A DNA stretch of 64,000 bases from JBCFBK01 sp038562555 (GTDB taxonomy: Bacteria; Bacteroidota; Bacteroidia; Bacteroidales; Prolixibacteraceae). The DNA lies in assembly GCA_038562555.1 (NCBI GenBank), contig JBCFBK010000030.1, positions 1 to 64,000 on the forward strand, written 5' to 3'. This document shows, in pieces, positions 8,338 through 17,156 of this stretch (its first letter is position 1; each line of letters starts with the position of its first letter). The notes under the pieces are model-generated. The model saw only the letters and a program-made list of their open reading frames with translations, was not told the DNA's origin and did no database searches. The translations under genes were made by a program, and so were the position numbers.

Positions 8338-10638
8338 CTACCTTCCCCATTTCTTATTGGGTTTGGCGCTCATCTCAAAGATCAGCTCGCCTCCGCCGGC
8401 AATATCTTTCTGCAACAGCGTCACCGAATTGAAAGGTTTCCCGTTCAGGCTTGCGGACCGGATATAGCTATTTTTATCAGACAGGTTGTTGGCTTTCACG
8501 CGGAGTGTTTTACCCGCTCCAAGCTGAATGACAGCCTGCTTTACTGAAGGCGAGCCGACGGCATATTCGCCCGATCCCGGACAAACCGGATAAAATCCAA
8601 GCGAGGAGAAAATATACCAGGCCGACATTTGTCCGCAGTCGTCGTTACCGCAAAGTCCGTCAGGCTTGTTCAGGTACATCGTGTTCACGATCTGGTGAAT
8701 CCTTTCCTGGGTTTTCCAGGGTTTCCCCGCCCAATTGTACATGTAGGCAACATGGTGGCTGGGCTCATTCCCGTGCACATAGCAGCCAATCAAACCTTCG
8801 CGGGTGATATCTTCCGTTTCGGCAAAATACTTGTCGGGCATGTACATGGTGAAAAGCGAGTCGAGGTGTTCGCAAAAGCGGTCGTTCCCGCCCATCTTGC
8901 CGATCAGTCCGGGGATATCGTGCGGAACATAGAGTGAATAATTCCAGGAATTTCCTTCGATGAACCCTTCATTGGCCGTGTGCATCGGGTCGAAAGGTTC
9001 TTTCCAGTTCCCTTTGCTGTCTTTTGCCCGCACAAAACCTTTCCCGTCATCAAACAGATTTTTCCAGTTTTCAGCACGCTTTTCAAACTCCGCCGCAATG
9101 GATGTTTCGCCCAGTGACTTGGCCATTCGGGCAACGGTCCAGTCGTCGTAAGCATATTCGAGGGTGATTGAAGATCCTACAATATTTTTGTCGTAAGGAA
9201 CGTAGCCCAGGTCCATGTAGTCGCCTATGTTGGCATAGGGCCGGTGGCTGGCCGAGGCAACGCAGGCTGCCAGCGCCCGCTTCCCGTCAAACCCGCGGAT
9301 GCCGTTCATCCAGGCATCGGCGATCACCGGCACGGCATGGTAACCGATCATGCACCAGTTTTCATTGCCAAAGTGGCTCCACACCGGCAGAATGTGATGC
9401 ACGCTCTGATCATAATGGGCGAGCATCGAGTTGATCATATCAGAGGTACGCTCCGGCTGGATCAGCGTAAACAGCGGATGAAGGGCCCGGTAAGTATCCC
9501 AAAGGGAAAACACGGTATAATTCACAAATCCTTCGGTCTGGTGGATGTTATGATCCAGTCCCCGGTATTTGCCGTCCACATCCATATATTGCACCGGATT
9601 GATCGCCGTGTGGTAAAGCGCCGTATAGAAGGTCGTCTTTTTTTCCGGTGAAGCATCGATTACAATCCTGCTAAGCTCCTTCTGCCACTGCTCCTTTGCC
9701 TGTGCCCGGATCCGGTCAAAGTTGAAATCGGGCGCTTCGGCCTGCAGGTTTTTGACAGCTCCCTCCGTACTTACCGCCGAAAGCGCCAGTTTGATACCGA
9801 TCTGCTCCCCTTCGTCAGTTGCAAAATCAAAATGTGTCCGCAGCTTCTTTCCCGCCATCTCCGGAAAATTATGCCCTTCGTCAAACCGCCGCCAGAAACC
9901 TTTATAGATCAGTTTCTCATCATTCTTGCAGCCGTAACTTTTAAAAGGTTTTGAAAATGCCATAGCAAAATACAGGTAGTTTGTCCGGGCCCATCCCCGG
10001 GTAATCCGGTAGCCGGTGATCAGCGTATCGTTTTCAACCCTGACGTACGACCATAAAACCTTCCCGTCATAATTATAAATGGCATGATCCAGGTCCAATA
10101 AAATATGGGCCTCATCGCTTTTGGGAAAGGTATAGCGGTGAACACCGGTGCGGGCTGTTGCTGTCAGCTCCGCTTTGATCCCGTAATCATCGAGCATCAC
10201 CTGATAATAACCCGGTTCGGCTTTTTCCGTTTTATGGCTGAAACGGGAGCGGTAACCACTTTCTGGATGTTCGGCCGTTCCGGGATTCAGTTGCAGTTTT
10301 CCGACGGTAGGCATCACAAGGAAATCGGAGAGATCCGAATGCCCGGTCCCGCTGAAATGGGTATGGCTGAATCCCACGATGGTTTTGTCGTTGTACTGGT
10401 AACCGGCGCAGTACCGGTATACCTCCGGATTATACCGGCCATTAACCGCATAGGGAATCGTATCAGTATCCGGACTCAGCTGCACCATCCCGAAAGGGAC
10501 ACATGCCCCCGGAAAAACATGCCCCATCTCCTTTGTCCCGATCATCGGATCCACATAACGCGTCAGATCCTCCTGCGGTTGGGCCGCCAAATGCAAACCA
10601 GCTGTGAATAACAACATCCCCGCTATCGCTACCTTCAT
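8338..10638 (-). CDS. GH92 glycosidase (alpha-mannosidase family)
   Basis: A 766-residue exported enzyme of glycoside hydrolase family 92. After the signal peptide (ending LAAQ) the N-terminal sandwich domain starts with YVDPMIGTKEMGHVFPG, the family signature; the helical catalytic domain contains EPSHHVAYMYNWAG and the C-terminal CGNDDCGQMSAWY, with GNDD at 664-667 carrying the calcium/base aspartates. GH92 enzymes are calcium-dependent exo-alpha-mannosidases (mostly alpha-1,2 or 1,3) used for N-glycans and other mannose-containing glycans. It is the last gene of PUL1, but a terminator-like stem just upstream separates it from the URO-D-like gene, so it may be transcribed separately or partly by read-through. 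Confidence 0.93.
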   Translation of the reverse strand: MKVAIAGMLLFTAGLHLAAQPQEDLTRYVDPMIGTKEMGHVFPGACVPFGMVQLSPDTDTIPYAVNGRYNPEVYRYCAGYQYNDKTIVGFSHTHFSGTGHSDLSDFLVMPTVGKLQLNPGTAEHPESGYRSRFSHKTEKAEPGYYQVMLDDYGIKAELTATARTGVHRYTFPKSDEAHILLDLDHAIYNYDGKVLWSYVRVENDTLITGYRITRGWARTNYLYFAMAFSKPFKSYGCKNDEKLIYKGFWRRFDEGHNFPEMAGKKLRTHFDFATDEGEQIGIKLALSAVSTEGAVKNLQAEAPDFNFDRIRAQAKEQWQKELSRIVIDASPEKKTTFYTALYHTAINPVQYMDVDGKYRGLDHNIHQTEGFVNYTVFSLWDTYRALHPLFTLIQPERTSDMINSMLAHYDQSVHHILPVWSHFGNENWCMIGYHAVPVIADAWMNGIRGFDGKRALAACVASASHRPYANIGDYMDLGYVPYDKNIVGSSITLEYAYDDWTVARMAKSLGETSIAAEFEKRAENWKNLFDDGKGFVRAKDSKGNWKEPFDPMHTANEGFIEGNSWNYSLYVPHDIPGLIGKMGGNDRFCEHLDSLFTMYMPDKYFAETEDITREGLIGCYVHGNEPSHHVAYMYNWAGKPWKTQERIHQIVNTMYLNKPDGLCGNDDCGQMSAWYIFSSLGFYPVCPGSGEYAVGSPSVKQAVIQLGAGKTLRVKANNLSDKNSYIRSASLNGKPFNSVTLLQKDIAGGGELIFEMSAKPNKKWGR

Positions 10639-10664
10639 CTGTTTTCTTTTGAGAGTTAAACGTC

Positions 10665-10689
10665 AAAAAAAAGCGCTGCATTGCGCAGC
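10665..10689 (-). terminator. Rho-independent terminator between the URO-D-like gene and GH92
   Basis: On the minus strand a GCTGC/GCAGC stem with a 5-base loop is followed by GC and eight T. A second, longer imperfect stem lies just upstream (AACAG...CTGTT, about 10700-10735). Both lie between the URO-D-like stop and the GH92 start. Confidence 0.6.
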
Positions 10690-10764
10690 CTGTAAATGAA
10701 CAGGCGGCCGGTCATGACAACCAGCCGTCTGTTTGCTGCTAATAATCCAAAATTACCGGCATTT

Positions 10765-11868
10765 TCAATAAATTGTACCATGCCGGAGGCAAAGACTTAC
10801 AAATTTTTTCACCCGTTCGGGAGTCACATCATGTTGGAGGATATGCGCCGGCGCGATCATATAACCACCTTCCTTCCCGAGCACTGTTATTTTTTCAATG
10901 ATATCCCGCTCAAGCTCTTCATCACTGCCGTTCGGAAGCAAATCCTGCTGGTCGATAGCCCCCCAAAAGGCAAACTGCCCGCCAAATGCGCTCTTCATCT
11001 CTTCGGGTGAATGCCCCGGAACGCCTGGCTGGACCGGATTGAACACTTCAAAGCCAATTTCCCGGATATCGTCCAGGAGTTCACTTACGGCCCCGTCACA
11101 ATGCAGGATCGGAATGACAGCAGGGTTGGCAGCCTTAAAGATGTCGACCATTTTCTTGTAAATGGGCTTGAGTTGCTGGCGGAAAATTTCCGGCGGAAGG
11201 ATCAGGCTGGTCTGCGTACCAAAGTCATCGCCAAACCAGATAGCATCCACGCCCCGGCGGATCAGTTCCAGTCCTACCTTTGTCTGGAAAGCAGCACAGG
11301 CCTCGAACAACGGGATGACATATTCCGCCTCCATCATCATGTCGATGAGCAGCTTTTCCATTCCGGCCAACTGATGTGCCAGTGAAAACACGGTTACTTC
11401 AATATCACCGATAATGAGGTACTGATCTTTATACTTTTTTATTAATGCCTCGGCATCGCGGTACCGGCCCGGGGCATAGGGATCGGGAAACCGGAATACT
11501 TCAATATCGGCCTGTGTTTCGGCATGTGCCAGAGGATATGCTGCCACCTCCACATAAATGCTTCCCTGGCGCATCCGCATGCCGTACTCATTGAGCCAGG
11601 TTCCGTCTGCATGTTTAACCACCTTATAGTTGTCCGAAACAGAAGCGCCAGTGACCACCACATCGCTGCCCATGGCCACACGAAGTTCGTTGGCGCTGAT
11701 CCGGTAGGTCACGTCCTCATAAAGATTTTCAGTGTAATGTGCCGGGATACCCGTTTCCTTTGCGAAATGGTCGGCGAGTTGCCGGCAAAGCTCAAACTGA
11801 ACAGGCACCCGGTCAGGTAGCCCGGGCAGTCGTCTAAAAGCTTTCAACACGCGTTCACGTGGTGTCAT
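10765..11868 (-). CDS. Uroporphyrinogen-decarboxylase-family protein (methyltransferase-like)
   Basis: A 367-residue soluble protein, started at the ATG giving MTPRERVLKAFRR, where family similarity begins; an upstream in-frame extension would run into the preceding gene. It has the TIM-barrel pattern of the URO-D superfamily: DAIWFGDDFGTQTSLILPP, then LHCDGAVSELLDDI, then PAHILQHDVTPERV. The HxC in LHCDGA is where cobalamin/coenzyme M methyltransferases of this superfamily bind zinc, while true haem-pathway HemE proteins have a conserved N-terminal RQAGR motif that is absent here. It is therefore probably not HemE. Its place in a glycan operon 37 bases behind GH29 suggests a catabolic role, perhaps with methylated compounds, but that is inference. 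Confidence 0.75.
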   Translation of the reverse strand: MTPRERVLKAFRRLPGLPDRVPVQFELCRQLADHFAKETGIPAHYTENLYEDVTYRISANELRVAMGSDVVVTGASVSDNYKVVKHADGTWLNEYGMRMRQGSIYVEVAAYPLAHAETQADIEVFRFPDPYAPGRYRDAEALIKKYKDQYLIIGDIEVTVFSLAHQLAGMEKLLIDMMMEAEYVIPLFEACAAFQTKVGLELIRRGVDAIWFGDDFGTQTSLILPPEIFRQQLKPIYKKMVDIFKAANPAVIPILHCDGAVSELLDDIREIGFEVFNPVQPGVPGHSPEEMKSAFGGQFAFWGAIDQQDLLPNGSDEELERDIIEKITVLGKEGGYMIAPAHILQHDVTPERVKKFVSLCLRHGTIY

Positions 11869-11905
11869 AAAAATTGGTTTATCTGGTTTTTTTGTCTCTC
11901 GTTGC

Positions 11906-13333
11906 TCAATCAATGGCTCCGCTCTGCATCGGTCCGGACAGGTCCCGCGTAGCGGTGCTCTCAACTTTTCCCCTGAACTCCAGCCGGATCACCGAGGCAA
12001 CCGGATCGGGAGCGTTTGCCGGGACTGCAATTTCCCACTGGCCTGCCTCCTGACCGAATCGAAGCCGCTTGCCTGTTGCCAGCAAAGAAGCGGAAAGCAA
12101 CCGGGCATTCGCATGCGGAATGCTGATTTTTCCGTCAGCAGGCCAGTTAAAGACCGAAAGATACAAAACAGTTTTGTTTCCGGAGCTCTTTTTTGTAGAT
12201 TCTCCCCACGGCAGGTCGCCCAAAGGACCAGCTTCCGTTCCGTAGATCGCTTCGCCGTTCAACTTCATCCATTTCCCGATCTCTTCCAGCCGCTTTACGC
12301 TTTCCTCCGGAAAGGTGCCATCGGGTCTGGGGCCGATATTGAGCAAATAATTGCCTCCCCGCGATGCGATGCGGACCAGGTTGCGGATCAGCATTTCAGA
12401 CGATTTCCACCCATGGTCAAACTCCTTATATCCCCATGATCCGTTCATGGTCATGCAGGTTTCCCAGTTCTGTCCGTTCACGGTCTTCCGGTCGGGGATG
12501 GCCTGTTCGGGTGTTTTCGTGTCGCCCGGGAAGTCCGGATGCAGCCGGTCGTTGGTGATAATGCCGGGCTGAAGCATCAGCAGTTTTTCAAGTTTGGCGG
12601 CTCCTTCAGCGCTTTTCATCTGTGTGGCATAGTCCCACCACAGGACCGATACTTCACCATAGTTGGTCAGCAATTCTCTTATCTGCGGTACGGCAATCCG
12701 GTCCACATATTCATCGAAGGTAGCCGTCAGTTGAATGGGATCCCAATGCCCGTCGTGCTCTTTGGTGTATTGGTCGATGCGCGTCGAATCGGGATTGGGC
12801 CAGCCTTCACGCATCAGCCGCCGTGCAGCAGACCCACCGGGATGAGTCCAGTCGACCGCCTGTGAATAATAAAAACCCAGCCTGATGCCGTACTTCTTAC
12901 AGGCGTCAGCCAGCGGTTTCAGCAAATCCTTACCGTAAGGCGTGGCGTCCACCACATCCCAGTCGGTTGCCTTGCTGTCAAAAAGTGCAAAGCCATCATG
13001 GTGCTTTGCCCCGACAATCAGGTACTTCATGCCGGCGTCATGGGCCATTTTTGCCCAGGCATCGGGGTCATATGCCTGCGGATTAAATTCTTTGCCCTTT
13101 TCACGATACTCGGCAACCGGTATTTTGCAGCGGTTCAGGATCCAGGCTGCATCGCCCCGGGCCTGGCGGTGTCCCTGGTAAACGCCTCCGTAAAGAGAAT
13201 ACACGCCCCAATGAATAAACATCCCGAATTTGGCCTCGTGCCACCAGTCGAGGCGGCCGGCATCTGCTTTTTGTGCACCCGTGAATCCGGAAGTCAGCAT
13301 CAGGACGATGATCAGAAAGCTTAATTTTCGCAT
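11906..13333 (-). CDS. GH29 alpha-L-fucosidase, secreted
   Basis: A 475-residue protein with a signal peptide (to ~20) and a GH29 barrel: RLDWWHEAKFGMFIHWGVYS at the start, AKHHDGFALFDS (HHDGF 111-115) and YGEVSVLWWDYAT with Asp234 as the likely nucleophile, in the position of the family WFDG motif. GH29 enzymes remove alpha-L-fucose with retention; some are specific for alpha-1,3/1,4 links in branched glycans. C-terminal residues ~380-460 form the usual small beta-sandwich (GWELAV-type end). It lies in the enzyme operon of PUL1 behind three GH28-like genes and in front of the URO-D-like gene. Length is normal and all key motifs are present. Confidence 0.92.
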   Translation of the reverse strand: MRKLSFLIIVLMLTSGFTGAQKADAGRLDWWHEAKFGMFIHWGVYSLYGGVYQGHRQARGDAAWILNRCKIPVAEYREKGKEFNPQAYDPDAWAKMAHDAGMKYLIVGAKHHDGFALFDSKATDWDVVDATPYGKDLLKPLADACKKYGIRLGFYYSQAVDWTHPGGSAARRLMREGWPNPDSTRIDQYTKEHDGHWDPIQLTATFDEYVDRIAVPQIRELLTNYGEVSVLWWDYATQMKSAEGAAKLEKLLMLQPGIITNDRLHPDFPGDTKTPEQAIPDRKTVNGQNWETCMTMNGSWGYKEFDHGWKSSEMLIRNLVRIASRGGNYLLNIGPRPDGTFPEESVKRLEEIGKWMKLNGEAIYGTEAGPLGDLPWGESTKKSSGNKTVLYLSVFNWPADGKISIPHANARLLSASLLATGKRLRFGQEAGQWEIAVPANAPDPVASVIRLEFRGKVESTATRDLSGPMQSGAID

Positions 13334-13383
13334 GTGTCTGGTTTAATTGATTCCGTCATTCTTAATCCAAAGGGGACTTCACT

Positions 13384-14139
13384 TCAGAAATGAAGCCTTC
13401 TCCCCTCTTCGTTGACACAACCGGCAGTCCTGATGTCGCCCGATGGTGCCACAGAACTGATTTCCCGGCCCGAGGTATTGAAGAACGAATTGTTTAGCCC
13501 GACATTCCGGCAAGCGGATAAGGCCAGCCCGCGGCTGCCGTCAGTGGCCAAACTCTTTACATGGATGGCCCGGATGGTTAAGCCGGTGCAATTCCGGTAC
13601 GATTGCACATCGCCGCAGGCGTCAAAGAGGTTGATCCCCTCGATGATCACCGCCGAGCATCCGTTCATGGCAATCAAAGCCGGCCTGATCTGAGCAGACG
13701 CGTCCTGCAGGTATCCCTCCTGGACCTGTGTGCGGATATGATCCAGCACTGCACTGCCCTGTCCTTCAATGACACCTTTCCCGGTGATGCCAATGCTGTC
13801 GCAGGCTTCCGCCACAATCAGCGCTTTCACGCCGTCAACGGCATCATATTCATATACAGACGGGGCAGCTACCAGCACCGCACCTTCTTCAAGATGGATG
13901 GTCACATTCGAACGAAGCTGAATACTTCCGGTCAGGTAACGACCAACCGAGAACACCAGGCGTCCTCCCCCCTTCGAGCTGATCAGATCGACAGCTTTCC
14001 GGATCGATCCGGTGTTCAGCGTAACACCGTCCGACTTCACGCCAAACAAGGAGGCTTTGTAATCCTTCGCGGCCATGGTGAGCGTACAACAAACCAAAAG
14101 CACGACCGCATATATTTTCTTTTTTATCATGATTTGCAT
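13384..14139 (-). CDS. Truncated GH28-like beta-helix protein lacking the catalytic aspartates
   Basis: A 251-residue exported protein clearly paralogous to the N-terminal half of the two GH28 genes upstream (shared LFGVKSDGVTLNT, GGGRLVF, LTGSIQLRSNVTIHL, GITGKGVI). It ends about 240 residues early. Where the paralogues have NNDGID and the ADD/SDD pair, this one has ATDGSRGL and NTSGREIS, so both catalytic acid positions are lost. No remnant of the missing half is found in the 50 bases before GH29. It starts 2 bases after the stop of the preceding GH28 gene, so it is still placed for translation. It may be a decaying duplicate or a non-catalytic binding protein. Confidence 0.75.
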   Translation of the reverse strand: MQIMIKKKIYAVVLLVCCTLTMAAKDYKASLFGVKSDGVTLNTGSIRKAVDLISSKGGGRLVFSVGRYLTGSIQLRSNVTIHLEEGAVLVAAPSVYEYDAVDGVKALIVAEACDSIGITGKGVIEGQGSAVLDHIRTQVQEGYLQDASAQIRPALIAMNGCSAVIIEGINLFDACGDVQSYRNCTGLTIRAIHVKSLATDGSRGLALSACRNVGLNNSFFNTSGREISSVAPSGDIRTAGCVNEEGRRLHF

Positions 14140-14141
14140 GT

Positions 14142-15635
14142 TTAATCTTGTTTAATCTCTACCTGTTCCGACCGGTGTTGAAAAATCTGTTCTTTATCCC
14201 GGCCTTCCGGTTCATTGAACAAGGTACCTTTAAATACCGCACGCTTCACGTCATCAATCACGATCGCCGGGCGATAGTCTTTTTTCAGGGCCGTCAGTTT
14301 CACATTCTCAAAGCTGATTCCTTCGGCATGGCGGATATAAAAGCCCCAGGCAGGCAGCTCCTTGAACTGCGAGAACTCGGGATAAGCCGTCCGCATTTCG
14401 GGAATGCTGTCGAGCTCGGCGGGTGTAAGGCCGCGCCTCGCGTAGTAGGGATTGCCTGCCCCCGGATATATAATTTCGATATTTTTCAGGGTTACATCCT
14501 GAATTTTGTAGTCCGGCAGTCCGATGATGCTGGCCGGAGAAATATTCCGGGGCAGGTCTTCAACGGGTCCTTCATAACTGTATCCGGCGTCGGGCTTACC
14601 AAAAGGCACCTCGGCATAAACGTTCGAGATCACAATGTTCTTCATGTAGGGCTTCTTGCCCTTGCTCCAGCGGTCACCAATCCGCAAAAAGATCACATTC
14701 CCGGTATTGATGGAGCGGACGCTGTCGATCACGATGTTCTCGATCTCACCCCCGTCGACGGCTGCAAAAGTGATGGCCGAGCGGAAGGTGTCGAAGATGG
14801 TCAGGTTCTTCACCTTAAAATTTTTGAAACCACCGCGCGAAACGGTACCGAATTTCAGTCCGTTGGCGCTCGACCGGCCCACGCAGTTTTCCACGACCAC
14901 ATTCCGGCAAATCTTTGTCGCATCGTGCGATTTAAAGCAGATCACATCGTCGGCCGCATCGAAGTACGAGTTTTTGATCACCACCCCGTCGCAGTCGACC
15001 ACGTCGATGCCGTCGTTGTTCCAGTAGGCTTTGCTGTCAACATAAATACCGTCGACATAGAGATTTTTACATTGGTCGTAGGTCTGGTTCCAGCTCGCCG
15101 GATCGCGCAGGGTAATCCCGGTGATGGTCACATTTTCGCACTCGCGGAAATACACGTTCTGCGGACGGTTGGTCTCATTGGGGCGATCCAGCTTAAGGGG
15201 ATCTTCGTAAATACCCCGGTGAATGTAGCTCACCATGTTATTGGCGGTGATAAACCCGCGCCCGTTGATGGTGCCTTTGCCGGTGATGCCGATGTTTTGC
15301 TGATTCACGGCGAAAATCATCGACATCCAGCCAATTTTTTTGTCTTTCACATAATCGAACGGATTGACCGAACCCATCAGCGTAGCCCCGTAGTTTAAAT
15401 GGAGGGTCACATCCGACTTGAGATAAATGCTTCCCGTTACCCAGTTTCCCGGATCAAAAACGAGGCGGCCGCCTCCATTCGCACTGATATAGTCGATGGC
15501 AGCCTGAATACTCCTGGTATTGAGTGTCACGCCATCGGCTTTTGCCCCGAAATCGGCTGCCTTATAATCCCTGGCCAGACCGTCAAAGGCCAGAAACACT
15601 AAAAAGATCTGTAAAATATGTTTTATTCTGATCAT
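14142..15635 (-). CDS. GH28 family glycosidase (polygalacturonase-like)
   Basis: A 497-residue exported right-handed beta-helix enzyme of glycoside hydrolase family 28. Signal peptide to ~20, then the family opening ADFGAKADGVTLNT, NGGGRLVF, GSIYLKSDVTLHL. The catalytic region has NNDGID (206-211), DAADDVICFKSHD with the Asp pair at 229-230, and SSANGLKFGT in place of the GHG loop. GH28 enzymes hydrolyse galacturonic-acid links in pectins (polygalacturonan, rhamnogalacturonan, xylogalacturonan); which bond is cut here cannot be told. It is separated by 16 bases from its close paralogue upstream and by 2 bases from the truncated copy downstream, so the three form one tandem array. Confidence 0.9.
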   Translation of the reverse strand: MIRIKHILQIFLVFLAFDGLARDYKAADFGAKADGVTLNTRSIQAAIDYISANGGGRLVFDPGNWVTGSIYLKSDVTLHLNYGATLMGSVNPFDYVKDKKIGWMSMIFAVNQQNIGITGKGTINGRGFITANNMVSYIHRGIYEDPLKLDRPNETNRPQNVYFRECENVTITGITLRDPASWNQTYDQCKNLYVDGIYVDSKAYWNNDGIDVVDCDGVVIKNSYFDAADDVICFKSHDATKICRNVVVENCVGRSSANGLKFGTVSRGGFKNFKVKNLTIFDTFRSAITFAAVDGGEIENIVIDSVRSINTGNVIFLRIGDRWSKGKKPYMKNIVISNVYAEVPFGKPDAGYSYEGPVEDLPRNISPASIIGLPDYKIQDVTLKNIEIIYPGAGNPYYARRGLTPAELDSIPEMRTAYPEFSQFKELPAWGFYIRHAEGISFENVKLTALKKDYRPAIVIDDVKRAVFKGTLFNEPEGRDKEQIFQHRSEQVEIKQD

Positions 15636-15651
15636 ACCCTGCTCCTTTCGA

Positions 15652-17133
15652 TTAATACTCCTTCTTTGTAATTCCGCTCGACCGGTACGTATGCAGCTGC
15701 TTTTTCCCTCGTCCAGGCTCCTGGTATTTAACGTTGATGAATGTGGCGCCCTTCACATCGTCAAGCACAATGGCCGGACGGTAATCGGGTGACTTTACGG
15801 TCAGCGTCACATGCTCAAGCGTGAGATCTTTGGCGTGGCGCACATAGAATCCCCATGCCGGGAGCTCCTTAAACTGGGAGAACTCAGGATAGGAGGCAGC
15901 CATTTCGGGAATGCTGTCCAGGTCGGCAGGCCGGATTCCCCGGCAGGCATAGTTCGGGTTGCCTCCGGCTCCATACACGATCTGAATGTTCTTCAGCGTA
16001 ACCCCGGTAATATCCTGGCCGGGAAGCCCGACGATGGCTGCCGGAGAAAGATTGCGCGGCAGATCTTCGACCGGCCCTTCATATTCATAACCGGCATCGG
16101 GTTTTCCGGCCGGAATTTCCGCATACAGATTTTGAATGGTGATGTTGTTCATGCTGCCCGTTCGCCCTTTATTCCAGCGGGCACCGATACGGAGAAAAAT
16201 GGCATTCCCCGTGTTGTATGCATTCAGACTGTCGACCAGGATATTCTCCACCAGTCCGCCGTCGGGCGTGGCAATGGTGATGGCCGACCGGAAGGTGTCG
16301 TACACTTTATTATTAATGATTTTGAAATTGCGGTATCCTCCCGAGCTTACCGTGCCAAATTTGATGCCATTGGCGCTCGACCGGGCCACACAGTTCCGCA
16401 CTTCCACATTCTCACACATCTTTGTGGCATCGTGCGATTTAAAACAGATGGCATCATCGCTGGCATCGAAAAATGAATTGGTAATTTTGACATTCCGGCA
16501 GTCGACCACATCCAATCCGTCGTTATTCCAAAAGGCTTTGCTGTCGACCGTGATCCCGTCAATCACCAGGTTTTCGCATTGATCATATAGTTGCACCCAG
16601 TCGGCTGCATTTTTGATCAGGATTCCGGAGATGTTCACGTTTGTGCATTCCCTGAAACAGATTGCTTTGGGCCGGCGTTTGGCGGGCCGGTCCAGCTTCA
16701 TTTCATCGTGCAGGATCCCTTTATGAACCTGATCGATTAAATTATAAGCCACTTCGCGCCCCTGCCCGTCGATCACCCCTTTCCCGGTGATCCCGATGCT
16801 GTCGGCTTTCAGGGCATACACCAGCGCATTCCAGGGTGACTCAATGTTGTAATCGTAAATGTTGGTCGAGCCCACCAGGATGGCGCCCTCCTTTAAATGA
16901 ATGGTGACATTCGATTTCAGTTCCAGCGACCCCGTCAGATATCGGCCCACGAAAAACACGAGCTGCCCGCCCCCGTTTTCGTGGATGTAATCGATCGCCT
17001 TTTGAATGGCCGTGGTATTCAGCGTTGTTCCGTTCGATTTGATTCCAAACAGCGAAGCGTTATAATCTTTCGCGGCAAGCTGTAACGGACCGGAAAGAGC
17101 AAGCATCAATAAGGTAATTATGAATCTGTTCAT
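15652..17133 (-). CDS. GH28 family glycosidase (polygalacturonase-like), paralogue
   Basis: A 493-residue exported GH28 beta-helix enzyme with the same plan as its downstream neighbour: signal peptide to ~20, LFGIKSNGTTLNT, GGGQLVF, NNDGLD (203-208), DASDDAICFKSHD with the Asp pair at 226-227, and SSANGIKFGT. The two share long identical blocks (for example GNPYYAR/GNPNYAC and PEFSQFKELPAWGFY near the C-terminus), which marks a gene duplication followed by divergence, probably to different bonds in the same pectic chain. It follows GH106 by 23 bases and is thus part of the same transcript. Confidence 0.9.
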   Translation of the reverse strand: MNRFIITLLMLALSGPLQLAAKDYNASLFGIKSNGTTLNTTAIQKAIDYIHENGGGQLVFFVGRYLTGSLELKSNVTIHLKEGAILVGSTNIYDYNIESPWNALVYALKADSIGITGKGVIDGQGREVAYNLIDQVHKGILHDEMKLDRPAKRRPKAICFRECTNVNISGILIKNAADWVQLYDQCENLVIDGITVDSKAFWNNDGLDVVDCRNVKITNSFFDASDDAICFKSHDATKMCENVEVRNCVARSSANGIKFGTVSSGGYRNFKIINNKVYDTFRSAITIATPDGGLVENILVDSLNAYNTGNAIFLRIGARWNKGRTGSMNNITIQNLYAEIPAGKPDAGYEYEGPVEDLPRNLSPAAIVGLPGQDITGVTLKNIQIVYGAGGNPNYACRGIRPADLDSIPEMAASYPEFSQFKELPAWGFYVRHAKDLTLEHVTLTVKSPDYRPAIVLDDVKGATFINVKYQEPGRGKKQLHTYRSSGITKKEY

Positions 17134-17156
17134 CTTTTGATGGATTTTAGTGATGG

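Noticed and set aside
14148..15398. A 416-codon open frame antisense to the second GH28 gene
   Set aside because: The sense strand encodes a complete GH28 protein with signal peptide and catalytic motifs; the antisense product has no domain and is a codon-bias shadow.
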